Below, piece by piece: positions 8,418 to 15,889 of a stretch of DNA of 36,157 bases. Both the position numbers and the translations under genes were made by a program. Numbering within the stretch: position 1 is the first letter of the stretch; every line of letters starts with the position of its first letter. This stretch comes from Prevotella sp. (GTDB lineage: Bacteria; Bacteroidota; Bacteroidia; Bacteroidales; Bacteroidaceae): contig JAILPA010000138.1 of assembly GCA_024690505.1 (NCBI GenBank), positions 1 through 36,157 on the forward strand. Direction: 5' to 3'. Below the pieces are notes generated by a model. The model made no database searches, was not told the origin of the DNA, and was given only the letters and a program-made list of their open reading frames with translations.

Positions 8418-9323
8418 ATGGCTAAGAAAAAAGAAAGCAAGCAGAAAAAGATGAATGTCCGCGTCGACTTCACGCCGATGGTGGATATGATGATGCTTCT
8501 GATCACGTTCTTCATGCTGTGTACCTCTTTGGCTAAACCACAGGCCATGCAGCTCACCATGCCGTCGAAAGACCAGGCATCGGAAGAGAACAAGGATAAG
8601 GCAAAGACCGACCGACTCGTCACTCTGTACCTCTGCCCCAACGACAAGCTCTACTACTATATCATCGAGAAGAAAGAACAGTTCGGTGATGAGCAGTACC
8701 TGCTTGAGGCAAGCTACGGTACTGGCGAGGGCGACCTGAAGGGTATTCGTGAGGTGCTTCGCAGCTATGTTCCCTCGGAGGCCGAGAGACGTAATGGCGG
8801 TACCGACATGGCTCCTGTGCAGGCTGTTGTGAATGCCAAGGAACAACTTGACAAATGGAAGAAGGCACAGCCTCACGCTAAGCAGGCTGAAACAGACTCC
8901 ATTTATGATGCTGCCCTGAACATGATTAGTAAAGGTTTCCTGGATGTTGTGTCCAACGGACAAGTCAACAAGGCTCGCTTCGATGTGCTCCAGAAGCGCG
9001 ATCAGACTATGAAGATGAAGAATCCCGACAAGGATCCCGCCATCGATGCCATTAAGAACCAAGCTAAGGAAGAGGAAGTGAAGGATCTGACCAACATGGA
9101 CTTCAGACGTGACGGTAAGACCACTGTTACGCTGGCCGTGAACATCAAGCCGATGGACAACTCGACCTATGACAACCTTGTTACAATCCTTGACGAGATG
9201 CAGATTAACTGTATCGGTACCTACCGTATCAGTACCATCACCGACCAGGATTTGGAACTCCTCTCGAAGAAAGTTGAAGGTGTTGAGGCACCTGCCAAGC
9301 CGGCAGAAGCTCCCGCCCAGTAA
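8418..9323 (+). CDS. exbD: Biopolymer transporter ExbD, second copy
   Basis: This 301-residue paralogue of the preceding gene has the same layout: a Lys-rich start, then VDFTPMVDMMMLLITFFML with the conserved Asp23 in the helix, and a long periplasmic part. The C-terminal KTTVTLAVNIKPMDNSTYDNLVTILDEMQIN segment matches the ExbD fold, and the tail is Ala/Pro-rich. Two different ExbD subunits encoded side by side suggest a mixed ExbB-ExbD complex. Its start codon lies 2 bases after the first exbD stop; tonB follows after 37 bases. Confidence 0.93.
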   Translation: MAKKKESKQKKMNVRVDFTPMVDMMMLLITFFMLCTSLAKPQAMQLTMPSKDQASEENKDKAKTDRLVTLYLCPNDKLYYYIIEKKEQFGDEQYLLEASYGTGEGDLKGIREVLRSYVPSEAERRNGGTDMAPVQAVVNAKEQLDKWKKAQPHAKQAETDSIYDAALNMISKGFLDVVSNGQVNKARFDVLQKRDQTMKMKNPDKDPAIDAIKNQAKEEEVKDLTNMDFRRDGKTTVTLAVNIKPMDNSTYDNLVTILDEMQINCIGTYRISTITDQDLELLSKKVEGVEAPAKPAEAPAQ

Positions 9324-9360
9324 TGTAAGTATCAAAGTCTAACGAAAAACAGAAAGAACT

Positions 9361-10209
9361 ATGTCAAAAATAGATCTATTTGACCAGAAATGGATTGATC
9401 TTGTCTTTGAAGGCAAGAACGAGGCTTACGGTGCTTACAAGATGCGTCAGGACACCAACAACCGTAACCTGATGGCCATGATTAGCCTTATTTTAGGTAT
9501 CGCAGCCATTGTGGGTATCGTATTCCTCTGGGGCTTTGCCAAGAACAACGTGTTTGCAGGCGACGACGATGTCAACGACAATGCTGTTGAAGTTGCCGGC
9601 GATCTGATGGAAGAGCCGGAGCCTGAGGAAGAGGAAGTTCCCGACATTCCTTTGGAAGAGCCCGAGCCTCAGCCCGAGTTGGAGGAAGTCCTTCAGGAAG
9701 AGCTGGTAACCACCGAGAAGTATACTGACCTTGCTATGGATGACGAGAAGCAGGAGGAGCCTGTGAAGACGGCTGCCGATGCTGCCCAGAGCGGTGAAGC
9801 CACCGGTGTGGAGAACGTCATTGGTTCCGAGGAAGGTAATGTACGTATGACCGAGGAGAAGCAGATTGTGGAAGAGAAGCACGAAGTTGTTGAGCAGGAA
9901 ATCTTCAACGTCGTGGAGCAGCCGCCTACCTTCCCCGAGGGTGACGTACGTGCTTGGGTTGCCAAGAACCTGAAGTACCCGCCCATTGCCGAAGAGAACA
10001 ACATTCAGGGCCAGGTTGTCTGCCAGTTCGTGGTGGAGCCCGACGGCAGCATCTCTCACGTGACCGTTGCCCGTGGCGTCGACAAGTCGCTGAACGAGGA
10101 GGCTGTCCGCGTTATCAAGAAGATGCCGAAGTGGATTCCTGGCAAGCAGAACGGCCGTGCAGTGCGTGTTCGCTACACGCTGCCCGTGAAGTTCGTACTC
10201 TCTAACTAA
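9361..10209 (+). CDS. tonB: Energy transducer TonB
   Basis: This 282-residue protein transmits energy from ExbB/ExbD to outer-membrane receptors. A cytoplasmic N-terminus of about 35 residues begins FDQKWIDLVFEGKNEAYGAYKMR, a start I recall from Bacteroidota TonB proteins. One helix follows at about 38-60, then a periplasmic linker rich in Glu and Pro (EEPEPEEEEVPDIPLEEPEP) instead of the Pro/Lys linker of enterobacteria. The C-terminal TonB domain (about 190-282) has QPPTFPEGDVRAWVAKNLKYP, QGQVVCQFVVEPDGSI and VRYTLPVKFVL. The pstS-like gene begins 9 bases downstream. The likely partners in this window are the receptors at 24901 and 33335. Confidence 0.95.
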   Translation: MSKIDLFDQKWIDLVFEGKNEAYGAYKMRQDTNNRNLMAMISLILGIAAIVGIVFLWGFAKNNVFAGDDDVNDNAVEVAGDLMEEPEPEEEEVPDIPLEEPEPQPELEEVLQEELVTTEKYTDLAMDDEKQEEPVKTAADAAQSGEATGVENVIGSEEGNVRMTEEKQIVEEKHEVVEQEIFNVVEQPPTFPEGDVRAWVAKNLKYPPIAEENNIQGQVVCQFVVEPDGSISHVTVARGVDKSLNEEAVRVIKKMPKWIPGKQNGRAVRVRYTLPVKFVLSN

Positions 10210-10218
10210 ATCTTTGTA

Positions 10219-11184
10219 ATGAAACAGCTATTCAACACTATCGTTGGATTGACTCTCGCCCTAGGCTTGCTCCCATCATGTGGGGGCAAGCCTAATCCGT
10301 ATGCCAAGACTGGCGAGGATTATAAGCAGGCCGTCAAGTGCTTTGCCACTGATGAGAGTCTGAGCCCCATCATGGACGAGCAGGCCGCTGCGTTCACCAA
10401 CAAGACGCACCGCGAGCTATTTCCACTTTACATGAGTGAGCAGGAGGCTATAGAAAAGCTGCTCAACATCGACGTCTACATGGCTATCACCACGCGGCGT
10501 CTCACTCCTAACGAAGAAAAAAGCATCAAGAACAAACAGCATAATCCCCGCACCATGGCGCTTGCCTATGATGCTATTGCCTTGATTGTGAACAAGGACA
10601 ATCCCGACAGCGTGATGGTGGTGGACAACTTCAAGAAGATTCTCACCGGCGAGGTGACCCGTTGGAAGGAGATTTATCCTGAGACGACTCTTGATGACAC
10701 TATACGTGTGGCTTTCGACAATCCGCGCTCCAGCGCCGTTCGCTTCTGCAACGACTCCATTTTGCGTGGCCAGACGATGAAGACCTCGGGCAATATCCGT
10801 GCTCAGGAGACCACGCGGCTGGTGATCGACTATGTCGAGAAGCACAAGAATGCCATCGGTATCATTGGTTCCAACTGGCTCGACAACAACCGCGACACCA
10901 CCAACCTCACCTATGGTCGTGGCATCAAGGTGATGGCTGTGGGCTACAGGCCCGATGTGGCCTACGAGCCGTTGCAGTATTGGATTGCCTATGGCAAGTA
11001 TCCTTTCATCCGCACCATCTACGCCATCTGCACCGATCCGCGTGAGCCGCGTAGCGGTGGCGACCAGCGCCGTTTCCTCCACTATCTCACCAATCCCGGT
11101 GAGCAGGGCCAGCTGATATTCTTCAATGCCGGGTTCTTCCCTGCACAGGCCGACCTGGAGGAGAGGAATGTGGTCTTGAGGTGA
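10219..11184 (+). CDS. pstS: PstS-like phosphate-binding lipoprotein
   Basis: This 321-residue protein has a signal peptide with a lipobox (LLPSC, lipidated Cys21) and resembles the substrate-binding protein of phosphate ABC transporters. Recognisable parts include DESLSPIMDEQ near the start, LAYDAIALIVN, FKKILTGEVTRWKEIYP, DNPRSSAVRFCND, KNAIGIIGSNW and a C-terminal FLHYLTNPGEQGQLIFFNAGF. No PstA/B/C genes are nearby. Its place in the Ton operon, 9 bases after tonB, suggests a periplasmic role linked to TonB-driven uptake or to energy-complex function. Binding of phosphate itself is inferred from the family. Confidence 0.87.
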   Translation: MKQLFNTIVGLTLALGLLPSCGGKPNPYAKTGEDYKQAVKCFATDESLSPIMDEQAAAFTNKTHRELFPLYMSEQEAIEKLLNIDVYMAITTRRLTPNEEKSIKNKQHNPRTMALAYDAIALIVNKDNPDSVMVVDNFKKILTGEVTRWKEIYPETTLDDTIRVAFDNPRSSAVRFCNDSILRGQTMKTSGNIRAQETTRLVIDYVEKHKNAIGIIGSNWLDNNRDTTNLTYGRGIKVMAVGYRPDVAYEPLQYWIAYGKYPFIRTIYAICTDPREPRSGGDQRRFLHYLTNPGEQGQLIFFNAGFFPAQADLEERNVVLR

Positions 11185-11291
11185 TGCCGGTTAAACCCCG
11201 CGGGCAGTGCGGCGTCAAAATGTTAAAGTCGCGACCCTGCCAAGAAAAAGAAGAAAACATGTCTAACCCTTAATAGAAAACACTACAGATT

Positions 11292-12749
11292 ATGAAAACG
11301 ATGAAATATCTACTGATGGGCGGCCTGCTGATGGGTTTCAGCACGGCAGCCGTGGCACAGACCGGCACCGCTGCCGATGTTGATGCCGTGAAGCAACTGA
11401 TTCAGAGTAAGCCTGCCGACCTGGGCAAGCAGATGAAAAATTTCTACAAGGCCAACAAGAAGAATCCGGCCAACATCGCAGCCTTCGGTCGCGCCTTTAT
11501 CGACGTGAAGGACACGGTGAACGCCCGTGTGGCAGCCGAGAACCTGCTGAAGGTGGCCAAGGAGAAAGTCGACAAAGCCGCAGCCTACGAGCTGCTGGGC
11601 GACATTGCCGTGGTTGGCAGCGACCCTGGCCGTGCCGGACAGAACTACGAGCTGGCCATCCTGAACAACCCCGAGTCGCCCGAGGCCTACAAGAAATATG
11701 CCGTGATGTATCGTGCCGTCAGCCTACCCAGCTCTATCGCCAAGCTCGACGAGCTCCATGCCCGTCGTCCCGACTATCCTGTCGAGGCTCTGAAGGCACA
11801 CATCTACTATATCTCTGTGCAGTATGGCCTTGCCCTGAAGACCTATGAAGGCATTCCCGCCTCGCAGCTGGAGCGTCGCGACTGGGTGCAGTATGCCTAC
11901 AGCGCCTATACCACCAAGAACTACGAGAAGGCCCTCGACGTCATCAAGCGTGCCACTCCCATTGTGCCCAACAATGCCACTCTGAACCGTCTGGGACTCT
12001 ATAGTGCTGCCGAGCTGGAGCGTGCCAAGGACGCCTACAACTATGCCGACATCCTGTTCAACAAGGTCGACAAAGACAGCGTCACCATTCTCGACCGCGA
12101 CTATGTGGCTTGGGGACGTGCTTTCTGCGCCGACAGCCTGTTCGACCAGGGCATTGAGAAGTTCAACGAGGCCATCAAGCTCAACGCTGACAAGGAAGCC
12201 AGCGCCAGCGCTTCCATCCACAGCTACCTCTCCGATGCCTATAAAGGTAAGGGCGATTTCCCCAAGGCTATTCAGGAGTACGAGACTTTCCTGCGCGACT
12301 CGAAGGAAGTGAAGGCTACCGACTTCTCGGGCATGGGCGTGCTCTATATGGGCTATGCACGTGTGCTGCAGGGCGACGAGCAGGTGGCAACACTGAAGAA
12401 GGCCGACCAGTACTTCTCAGAGCTGATAGAGAAGTTCCCCGGTCAGAGTGAAGAATACGGCACCTACCAGCGTGCACGTGTGAACAACTCGCTCGACCCC
12501 ACTATGGAGCAGGGACTGGCCAAGCCCTACTTCGAGAAGATCATTGAGCTTGTGAGTGCCCACGAGACGCTGAGCAATACCGACAAGCAGCGCCTCGAGA
12601 GTGCCTACCGTTACCTCCTGGGCTACTACAACAGCGTGGCCAAGGACAAGGAGCAGGCCCTCTTCTATGCCAAGAAGGTGCAGGAGTTGGCTCCCAGCGA
12701 CAACATCAACGCCTTGGTCGAGTCGCTCAGTAAGTCGGTGGAGCAATAA
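11292..12749 (+). CDS. Secreted tetratricopeptide-repeat protein
   Basis: This 485-residue protein has a cleavable signal peptide (YLLMGGLLMGFSTAAVAQ) and then helical repeats of TPR type. Examples are NYELAILNNPESPEAYKKYA, FNEAIKLNADKEASASASIH and FPKAIQEYETFLRDSK. It most likely acts in the periplasm as a scaffold. It is the last gene of the exbB-exbD-exbD-tonB-pstS group, 107 bases after pstS, and is followed by a strong terminator. No catalytic motif is visible. Its specific partner is unknown; association with the Ton complex is an inference from operon position. Confidence 0.87.
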   Translation: MKTMKYLLMGGLLMGFSTAAVAQTGTAADVDAVKQLIQSKPADLGKQMKNFYKANKKNPANIAAFGRAFIDVKDTVNARVAAENLLKVAKEKVDKAAAYELLGDIAVVGSDPGRAGQNYELAILNNPESPEAYKKYAVMYRAVSLPSSIAKLDELHARRPDYPVEALKAHIYYISVQYGLALKTYEGIPASQLERRDWVQYAYSAYTTKNYEKALDVIKRATPIVPNNATLNRLGLYSAAELERAKDAYNYADILFNKVDKDSVTILDRDYVAWGRAFCADSLFDQGIEKFNEAIKLNADKEASASASIHSYLSDAYKGKGDFPKAIQEYETFLRDSKEVKATDFSGMGVLYMGYARVLQGDEQVATLKKADQYFSELIEKFPGQSEEYGTYQRARVNNSLDPTMEQGLAKPYFEKIIELVSAHETLSNTDKQRLESAYRYLLGYYNSVAKDKEQALFYAKKVQELAPSDNINALVESLSKSVEQ

Positions 12750-12771
12750 GAGCCATCAATTCATATCCCTT

Positions 12772-12810
12772 AAAGCAGGAGAAGACCTCGCGCCCTCTCC
12801 TGCTTTTTTT
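12772..12810 (+). terminator. Rho-independent terminator of the Ton operon
   Basis: AAAGCAGGAGA (12772-12782) pairs perfectly with TCTCCTGCTTT (12796-12806) across a 13-base loop, and the stem runs into a T7 tract. It sits 23 bases after the TPR stop codon. Confidence 0.9.
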
Positions 12811-12898
12811 GTACGTCATCCCGGTCACAGTGGCCTGTGTTGCTCCCAGCTACGTAGCCCCCTTCCCGGTGCCATGCCCTACGGCTTATGCTGAGTGT

Positions 12899-13114
12899 GA
12901 ATTTTCTTTACATCGATATTCTTGCAAAAAAGGAAGGATAGCTTTGATGACGGCAAAGGACAGCTTTGATGGGTGAAAAGGACAGCTTTTTGCCCCTCAA
13001 AGCTGTCCTTTGCCAAAAATTCTTTTGGGCGGCATTTTTAGCGAATTAGAATTTTCCTTACATTCTGTGTCCCCCATCAAACTGCTTCGATGATGAGCGG
13101 ACCGCAAATAATTG
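12899..13114 (-). repeat. Dispersed non-coding repeat, copy A (inverted relative to copy B)
   Basis: Read on the minus strand, this segment starts AATTATTTGCGGTCCG, passes a GAATGTAAGGAAAATTC box (13049-13065) and ends with ATCGATGTAAAGAAAATTC (12899-12917). The same order occurs on the plus strand at 24541-24754. The two boxes are direct repeats of ATGTAARGAAAATTC. Between them lie several AAAGGACAGCTTTG-type units, some inverted, that can form stem-loops. No open frame in it looks coding. It may be a MITE- or REP-like element; no transposase is seen nearby. Confidence 0.75.
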
Positions 13115-13292
13115 TAATCATTAAAGAAAGAAGGCTCATTGCATAATACTTTGGTCGAACTCACGTTAAAACGTAAAACGCCGCTTTACTGTTCCCAAAT
13201 CGCCGATTTGCTTTTTTACCTGTGTGCCCTCTTTTCCTTGTAACGAAATGAAATAATTCGCATTTCGTGGCTCGTAATTCATATTTATTTCG

Positions 13293-13300
13293 TACTTTTG
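13293..13300 (+). promoter_or_regulatory. Putative -7 box (TACTTTTG) of the nucleotidyltransferase gene
   Basis: TACTTTTG matches TAnnTTTG and lies 71 bases before the ATG at 13372. The leader carries two direct GCGAAATCGC repeats. No good -33 box is seen. Confidence 0.5.
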
Positions 13301-13371
13301 CAGCCAAATTGCGAAATCGCTCTAAGCACGCTCTTTGCGAAATCGCCCGTGTTATTTGAATAGCAATCTGA

Positions 13372-14841
13372 ATGAAACTCTATTCCGACGAAGAACTGGC
13401 AGAACTGCTCGACCTCGACATCTTCCACCTGATAGGCGAAGTGGCCGACGTCATGGGTGTGGAGTGCTATGTCGTGGGTGGCTATGTACGCGACATCTTC
13501 CTCGAACGCCCTTCCAACGACATCGACGTGGTGGTGGTGGGCAGTGGCATCGATGTGGCCTCCGCCCTGAAACGCCGACTGGGGCGCAGGGCTCACCTGT
13601 CCGTCTTCAAGAATTTCGGTACGGCGCAGGTGAAGATATTACCCCCCTCTCCTGACACGCAGTTCACCGAAATAGAGTTTGTGGGCGCCCGCCGCGAGAG
13701 CTATAGCCACAATTCGCGCAAGCCCATTGTGGAGGACGGCACACTGGAGGACGACCAGAACCGCCGTGACTTCACCATCAACGCCATGGCCATCTGCCTG
13801 AATCGTGAGCGCTTCGGCGAGCTGGTAGACCCCTTCAACGGTCTGGCCGACCTTGAAGATGGCATCATCGCCACACCGCTCGACCCCGAGGTGACCTTCA
13901 GTGACGACCCCCTGCGCATGATGCGCTGCATCCGCTTTGCCACACAGCTGAACTTCCAGATAGAAGATGCTACCTTCGACGCCCTGGAGCGCATGGCCGA
14001 CCGCATCAAGATAGTCAGTGGCGAGCGCATCGAGGTAGAACTCAACAAGATCATCATGTCGCCTCATCCCAGCCGTGGCTTCGTAGACCTGCAGCGGTGT
14101 GGGCTGCTGGGCATCATACTGCCCGAACTGGCAGCCCTCGACATTGTGGAGCAACGCAACGGCCGTGCCCATAAGAACAACTTCTACCACACGCTCGAGG
14201 TGCTGGAAAACATTGTCAAAAGCGAGCAGTCAGAGACAAAGAGCGCTAACTGCTTCCTGCGCTGGGCCGCCCTGTTGCACGACGTCGGCAAACCGCGGTC
14301 GAAACGCTGGGACCCCGCCGTGGGCTGGACCTTCCATAACCACAATTACATTGGCGCGAAAATGGTGCCCGAGATATTCCGTCGGCTGAAACTGCCCATG
14401 GGCACCGAGATGAAATACGTTCAGAAGCTGGTCGACCTACACATGCGGCCGCAGGTGATTGCCGACAGCGAGGTGACCGACAGTGCCGTGCGACGCCTGC
14501 TGAACGATGCCGGCGACGACATCGACGACCTGATGACCCTCTGCGAAGCCGACATCACGAGCAAGAACGAGGTGAAGAAGAAGATATTCCTCGAGAACTT
14601 CCGTCTGGTGCGCGAGAAACTGGCCGACCTGAAGGAGAAAGACTACAAACGGCTGTTGCAGCCCGTCATCGACGGCAACGAAATCATGGATCTGTTCCAC
14701 CTGAAACCTAGCCGCGAAGTGGGCCTGCTGAAGCAGACACTGAAAGACGCTGTGCTCGACAACCGCGTGGAAAACGAACGCGAGCCCCTGATGCTGCTGC
14801 TCATGCAGAAAGCCCGGAAAATGGGGCTGATAAAAGATTGA
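13372..14841 (+). CDS. CCA-adding / poly(A) polymerase family nucleotidyltransferase with HD domain
   Basis: This 489-residue class II nucleotidyltransferase probably adds or repairs the 3'-CCA end of tRNA. The head domain shows VVGGYVRDIFLERPSNDID with catalytic DID at residues 50-52, then RRDFTINAMAI and a DPLRMMRCIRFATQLNF segment for RNA/nucleotide recognition. The C-terminal part has an HD domain (RWAALLHDVGKP near residue 303 and a second metal motif in LVDLHMRP). Poly(A) polymerases share the same head, so CCA versus poly(A) activity is not proved by sequence. The gene has its own promoter and is followed after 6 bases by a small lipoprotein gene. Confidence 0.9.
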   Translation: MKLYSDEELAELLDLDIFHLIGEVADVMGVECYVVGGYVRDIFLERPSNDIDVVVVGSGIDVASALKRRLGRRAHLSVFKNFGTAQVKILPPSPDTQFTEIEFVGARRESYSHNSRKPIVEDGTLEDDQNRRDFTINAMAICLNRERFGELVDPFNGLADLEDGIIATPLDPEVTFSDDPLRMMRCIRFATQLNFQIEDATFDALERMADRIKIVSGERIEVELNKIIMSPHPSRGFVDLQRCGLLGIILPELAALDIVEQRNGRAHKNNFYHTLEVLENIVKSEQSETKSANCFLRWAALLHDVGKPRSKRWDPAVGWTFHNHNYIGAKMVPEIFRRLKLPMGTEMKYVQKLVDLHMRPQVIADSEVTDSAVRRLLNDAGDDIDDLMTLCEADITSKNEVKKKIFLENFRLVREKLADLKEKDYKRLLQPVIDGNEIMDLFHLKPSREVGLLKQTLKDAVLDNRVENEREPLMLLLMQKARKMGLIKD

Positions 14842-14847
14842 ACAACT

Positions 14848-15207
14848 ATGAGGAGACTATGTATCATGCTGGCTGCGGTAGCAATGCTGGCTGGCTGCCA
14901 AAACGGGAAAAGCAATACCGACCCCACGACCGATGAAGAGCAGGTCGCTGAAGAACAAGCACTGCCCGACGCACTGAAACTCACCGAACAGGAACTAGCT
15001 CAGGTCGACAGCACCCTTGAAGCCGTGAAACTCGAACACGACTCGCTCTATCAGTGGGTGATGGACCATGCCACGCAACTTAACGAACAGTCGGCCGAAG
15101 TCGAACGGCTCACGCAGTTGCGGACCACCATCGACTCCCTCAAGGTGAGGTTCGACGTGCTCTGCCACCGAATAAAGGTTATTCACAGGGAACAGAAAGA
15201 AAAGTAA
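14848..15207 (+). CDS. Small lipoprotein of unknown function
   Basis: This 119-residue protein has a lipoprotein signal (MRRLCIMLAAVAMLAGC, lipidated Cys17), a short Asn/Thr/Glu-rich linker, and then a mostly helical, charged region, about 45-115, that looks like a coiled coil (heptads in EQELAQVDSTLEAVKLEHD and EVERLTQLRTTIDSLKVRF). It is probably anchored in a membrane facing the periplasm. I do not recognise a family. It lies 6 bases after the nucleotidyltransferase and is likely co-transcribed with it. Confidence 0.8.
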   Translation: MRRLCIMLAAVAMLAGCQNGKSNTDPTTDEEQVAEEQALPDALKLTEQELAQVDSTLEAVKLEHDSLYQWVMDHATQLNEQSAEVERLTQLRTTIDSLKVRFDVLCHRIKVIHREQKEK

Positions 15208-15295
15208 AAGCCAGCAGAAAGAGAAAAGAAAAACCCGATGACGGCTGAAAATTGAACATTATTTACTCCACCAGAGCAAATTTTTCCCTTTTCCC

Positions 15296-15326
15296 TTTCC
15301 CTTTTACGCTTATTTTTGTAACTTTG
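15296..15326 (+). promoter_or_regulatory. Promoter of the DUF1599 gene, nearly leaderless
   Basis: TAACTTTG at 15319-15326 with a weak -33 TTTC at 15296-15299 (19-base spacing). The ATG is at 15335, only 8 bases after the -7 box, so the transcript may start at or a few bases before the start codon. Confidence 0.6.
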
Positions 15327-15334
15327 CACCCGTT

Positions 15335-15889
15335 ATGGATAAGTTTGAGAAGACCAATGCACAATTTGAAGCCGTGGTGGCCGAGTGTCGCGCACTCTTT
15401 GAACAGAAACTGCACGACTATCGTGCATCGTGGCGCATTCTCAGGCCACAATCGCTCACCGACCAGCTCTTCATCAAGGCAAAGCGCATACGCTCGCTAG
15501 AAATCAAGCAGCAGTCGCTCGTGGGCGAAGGCATCAGGCCCGAGTTCATCGGGTTGGTCAACTATGGCATAGTGGGACTCATTCAGCTGGCACAAGGCTT
15601 TGCCGACAGCGTCGACATCAGCAACGAAGAGGCCCTGCGGCTCTACGACGTGCACGCCCGACATGCACTGGAACTGATGAAGCGCAAGAACCACGACTAC
15701 GACGAGGCGTGGCGCTCCATGCGTGTCAGTTCATATACCGACCTCATCCTCACCAAGCTCGAACGCATCAAGGAGATTGAGGATCTGACACTCAGAGGCG
15801 AGAGCCTGAAAGCCAGCGAAGGCATCGACGCCAACTATATGGACATCATCAACTATGCAGTCTTCGGACTGATACAGCTTTCTGAGTGA
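15335..15889 (+). CDS. DUF1599 (nucleotide-modification-associated) protein with two tandem domains
   Basis: This 184-residue protein consists of two copies of the same domain. The first, about residues 20-90, has [20 protein letters not shown], then KAKRIRSLE and [10 protein letters not shown]. The second, about 108-182, has [20 protein letters not shown], then KLERIKEIE and [10 protein letters not shown]. The conserved HDY, W and R positions suggest a nucleotide- or metal-binding pocket, but the biochemical role is unknown to me. I recall this Pfam family being grouped with nucleotide-modification-associated domains. The stop codon overlaps the GTG start of the next gene (GTGA, 15886-15889), which indicates translational coupling. 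Confidence 0.87.
   Translation: MDKFEKTNAQFEAVVAECRALFEQKLHDYRASWRILRPQSLTDQLFIKAKRIRSLEIKQQSLVGEGIRPEFIGLVNYGIVGLIQLAQGFADSVDISNEEALRLYDVHARHALELMKRKNHDYDEAWRSMRVSSYTDLILTKLERIKEIEDLTLRGESLKASEGIDANYMDIINYAVFGLIQLSE

Larger units (their letters stand above)
12750..13371. other. Intergenic region holding a terminator, a dispersed repeat and a promoter
   Basis: This 622-base gap has no credible gene. It contains the Ton operon terminator, repeat copy A (12899-13114), a small dyad CAAATCG-C-CGATTTG at 13196-13210, a -7 box TACTTTTG at 13293-13300, and two direct copies of GCGAAATCGC at 13311-13320 and 13337-13346 in the leader of the downstream gene. Confidence 0.6.

Noticed and set aside
8367..9335. 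Minus-strand open frame of 322 codons
   Set aside because: Antisense to the second exbD gene, which has clear family motifs and operon context.
13196..13210. CAAATCG-C-CGATTTG followed by T6 as a terminator
   Set aside because: Only about five pairs can form around a usable loop, and no gene ends nearby; a protein-binding dyad is equally possible.
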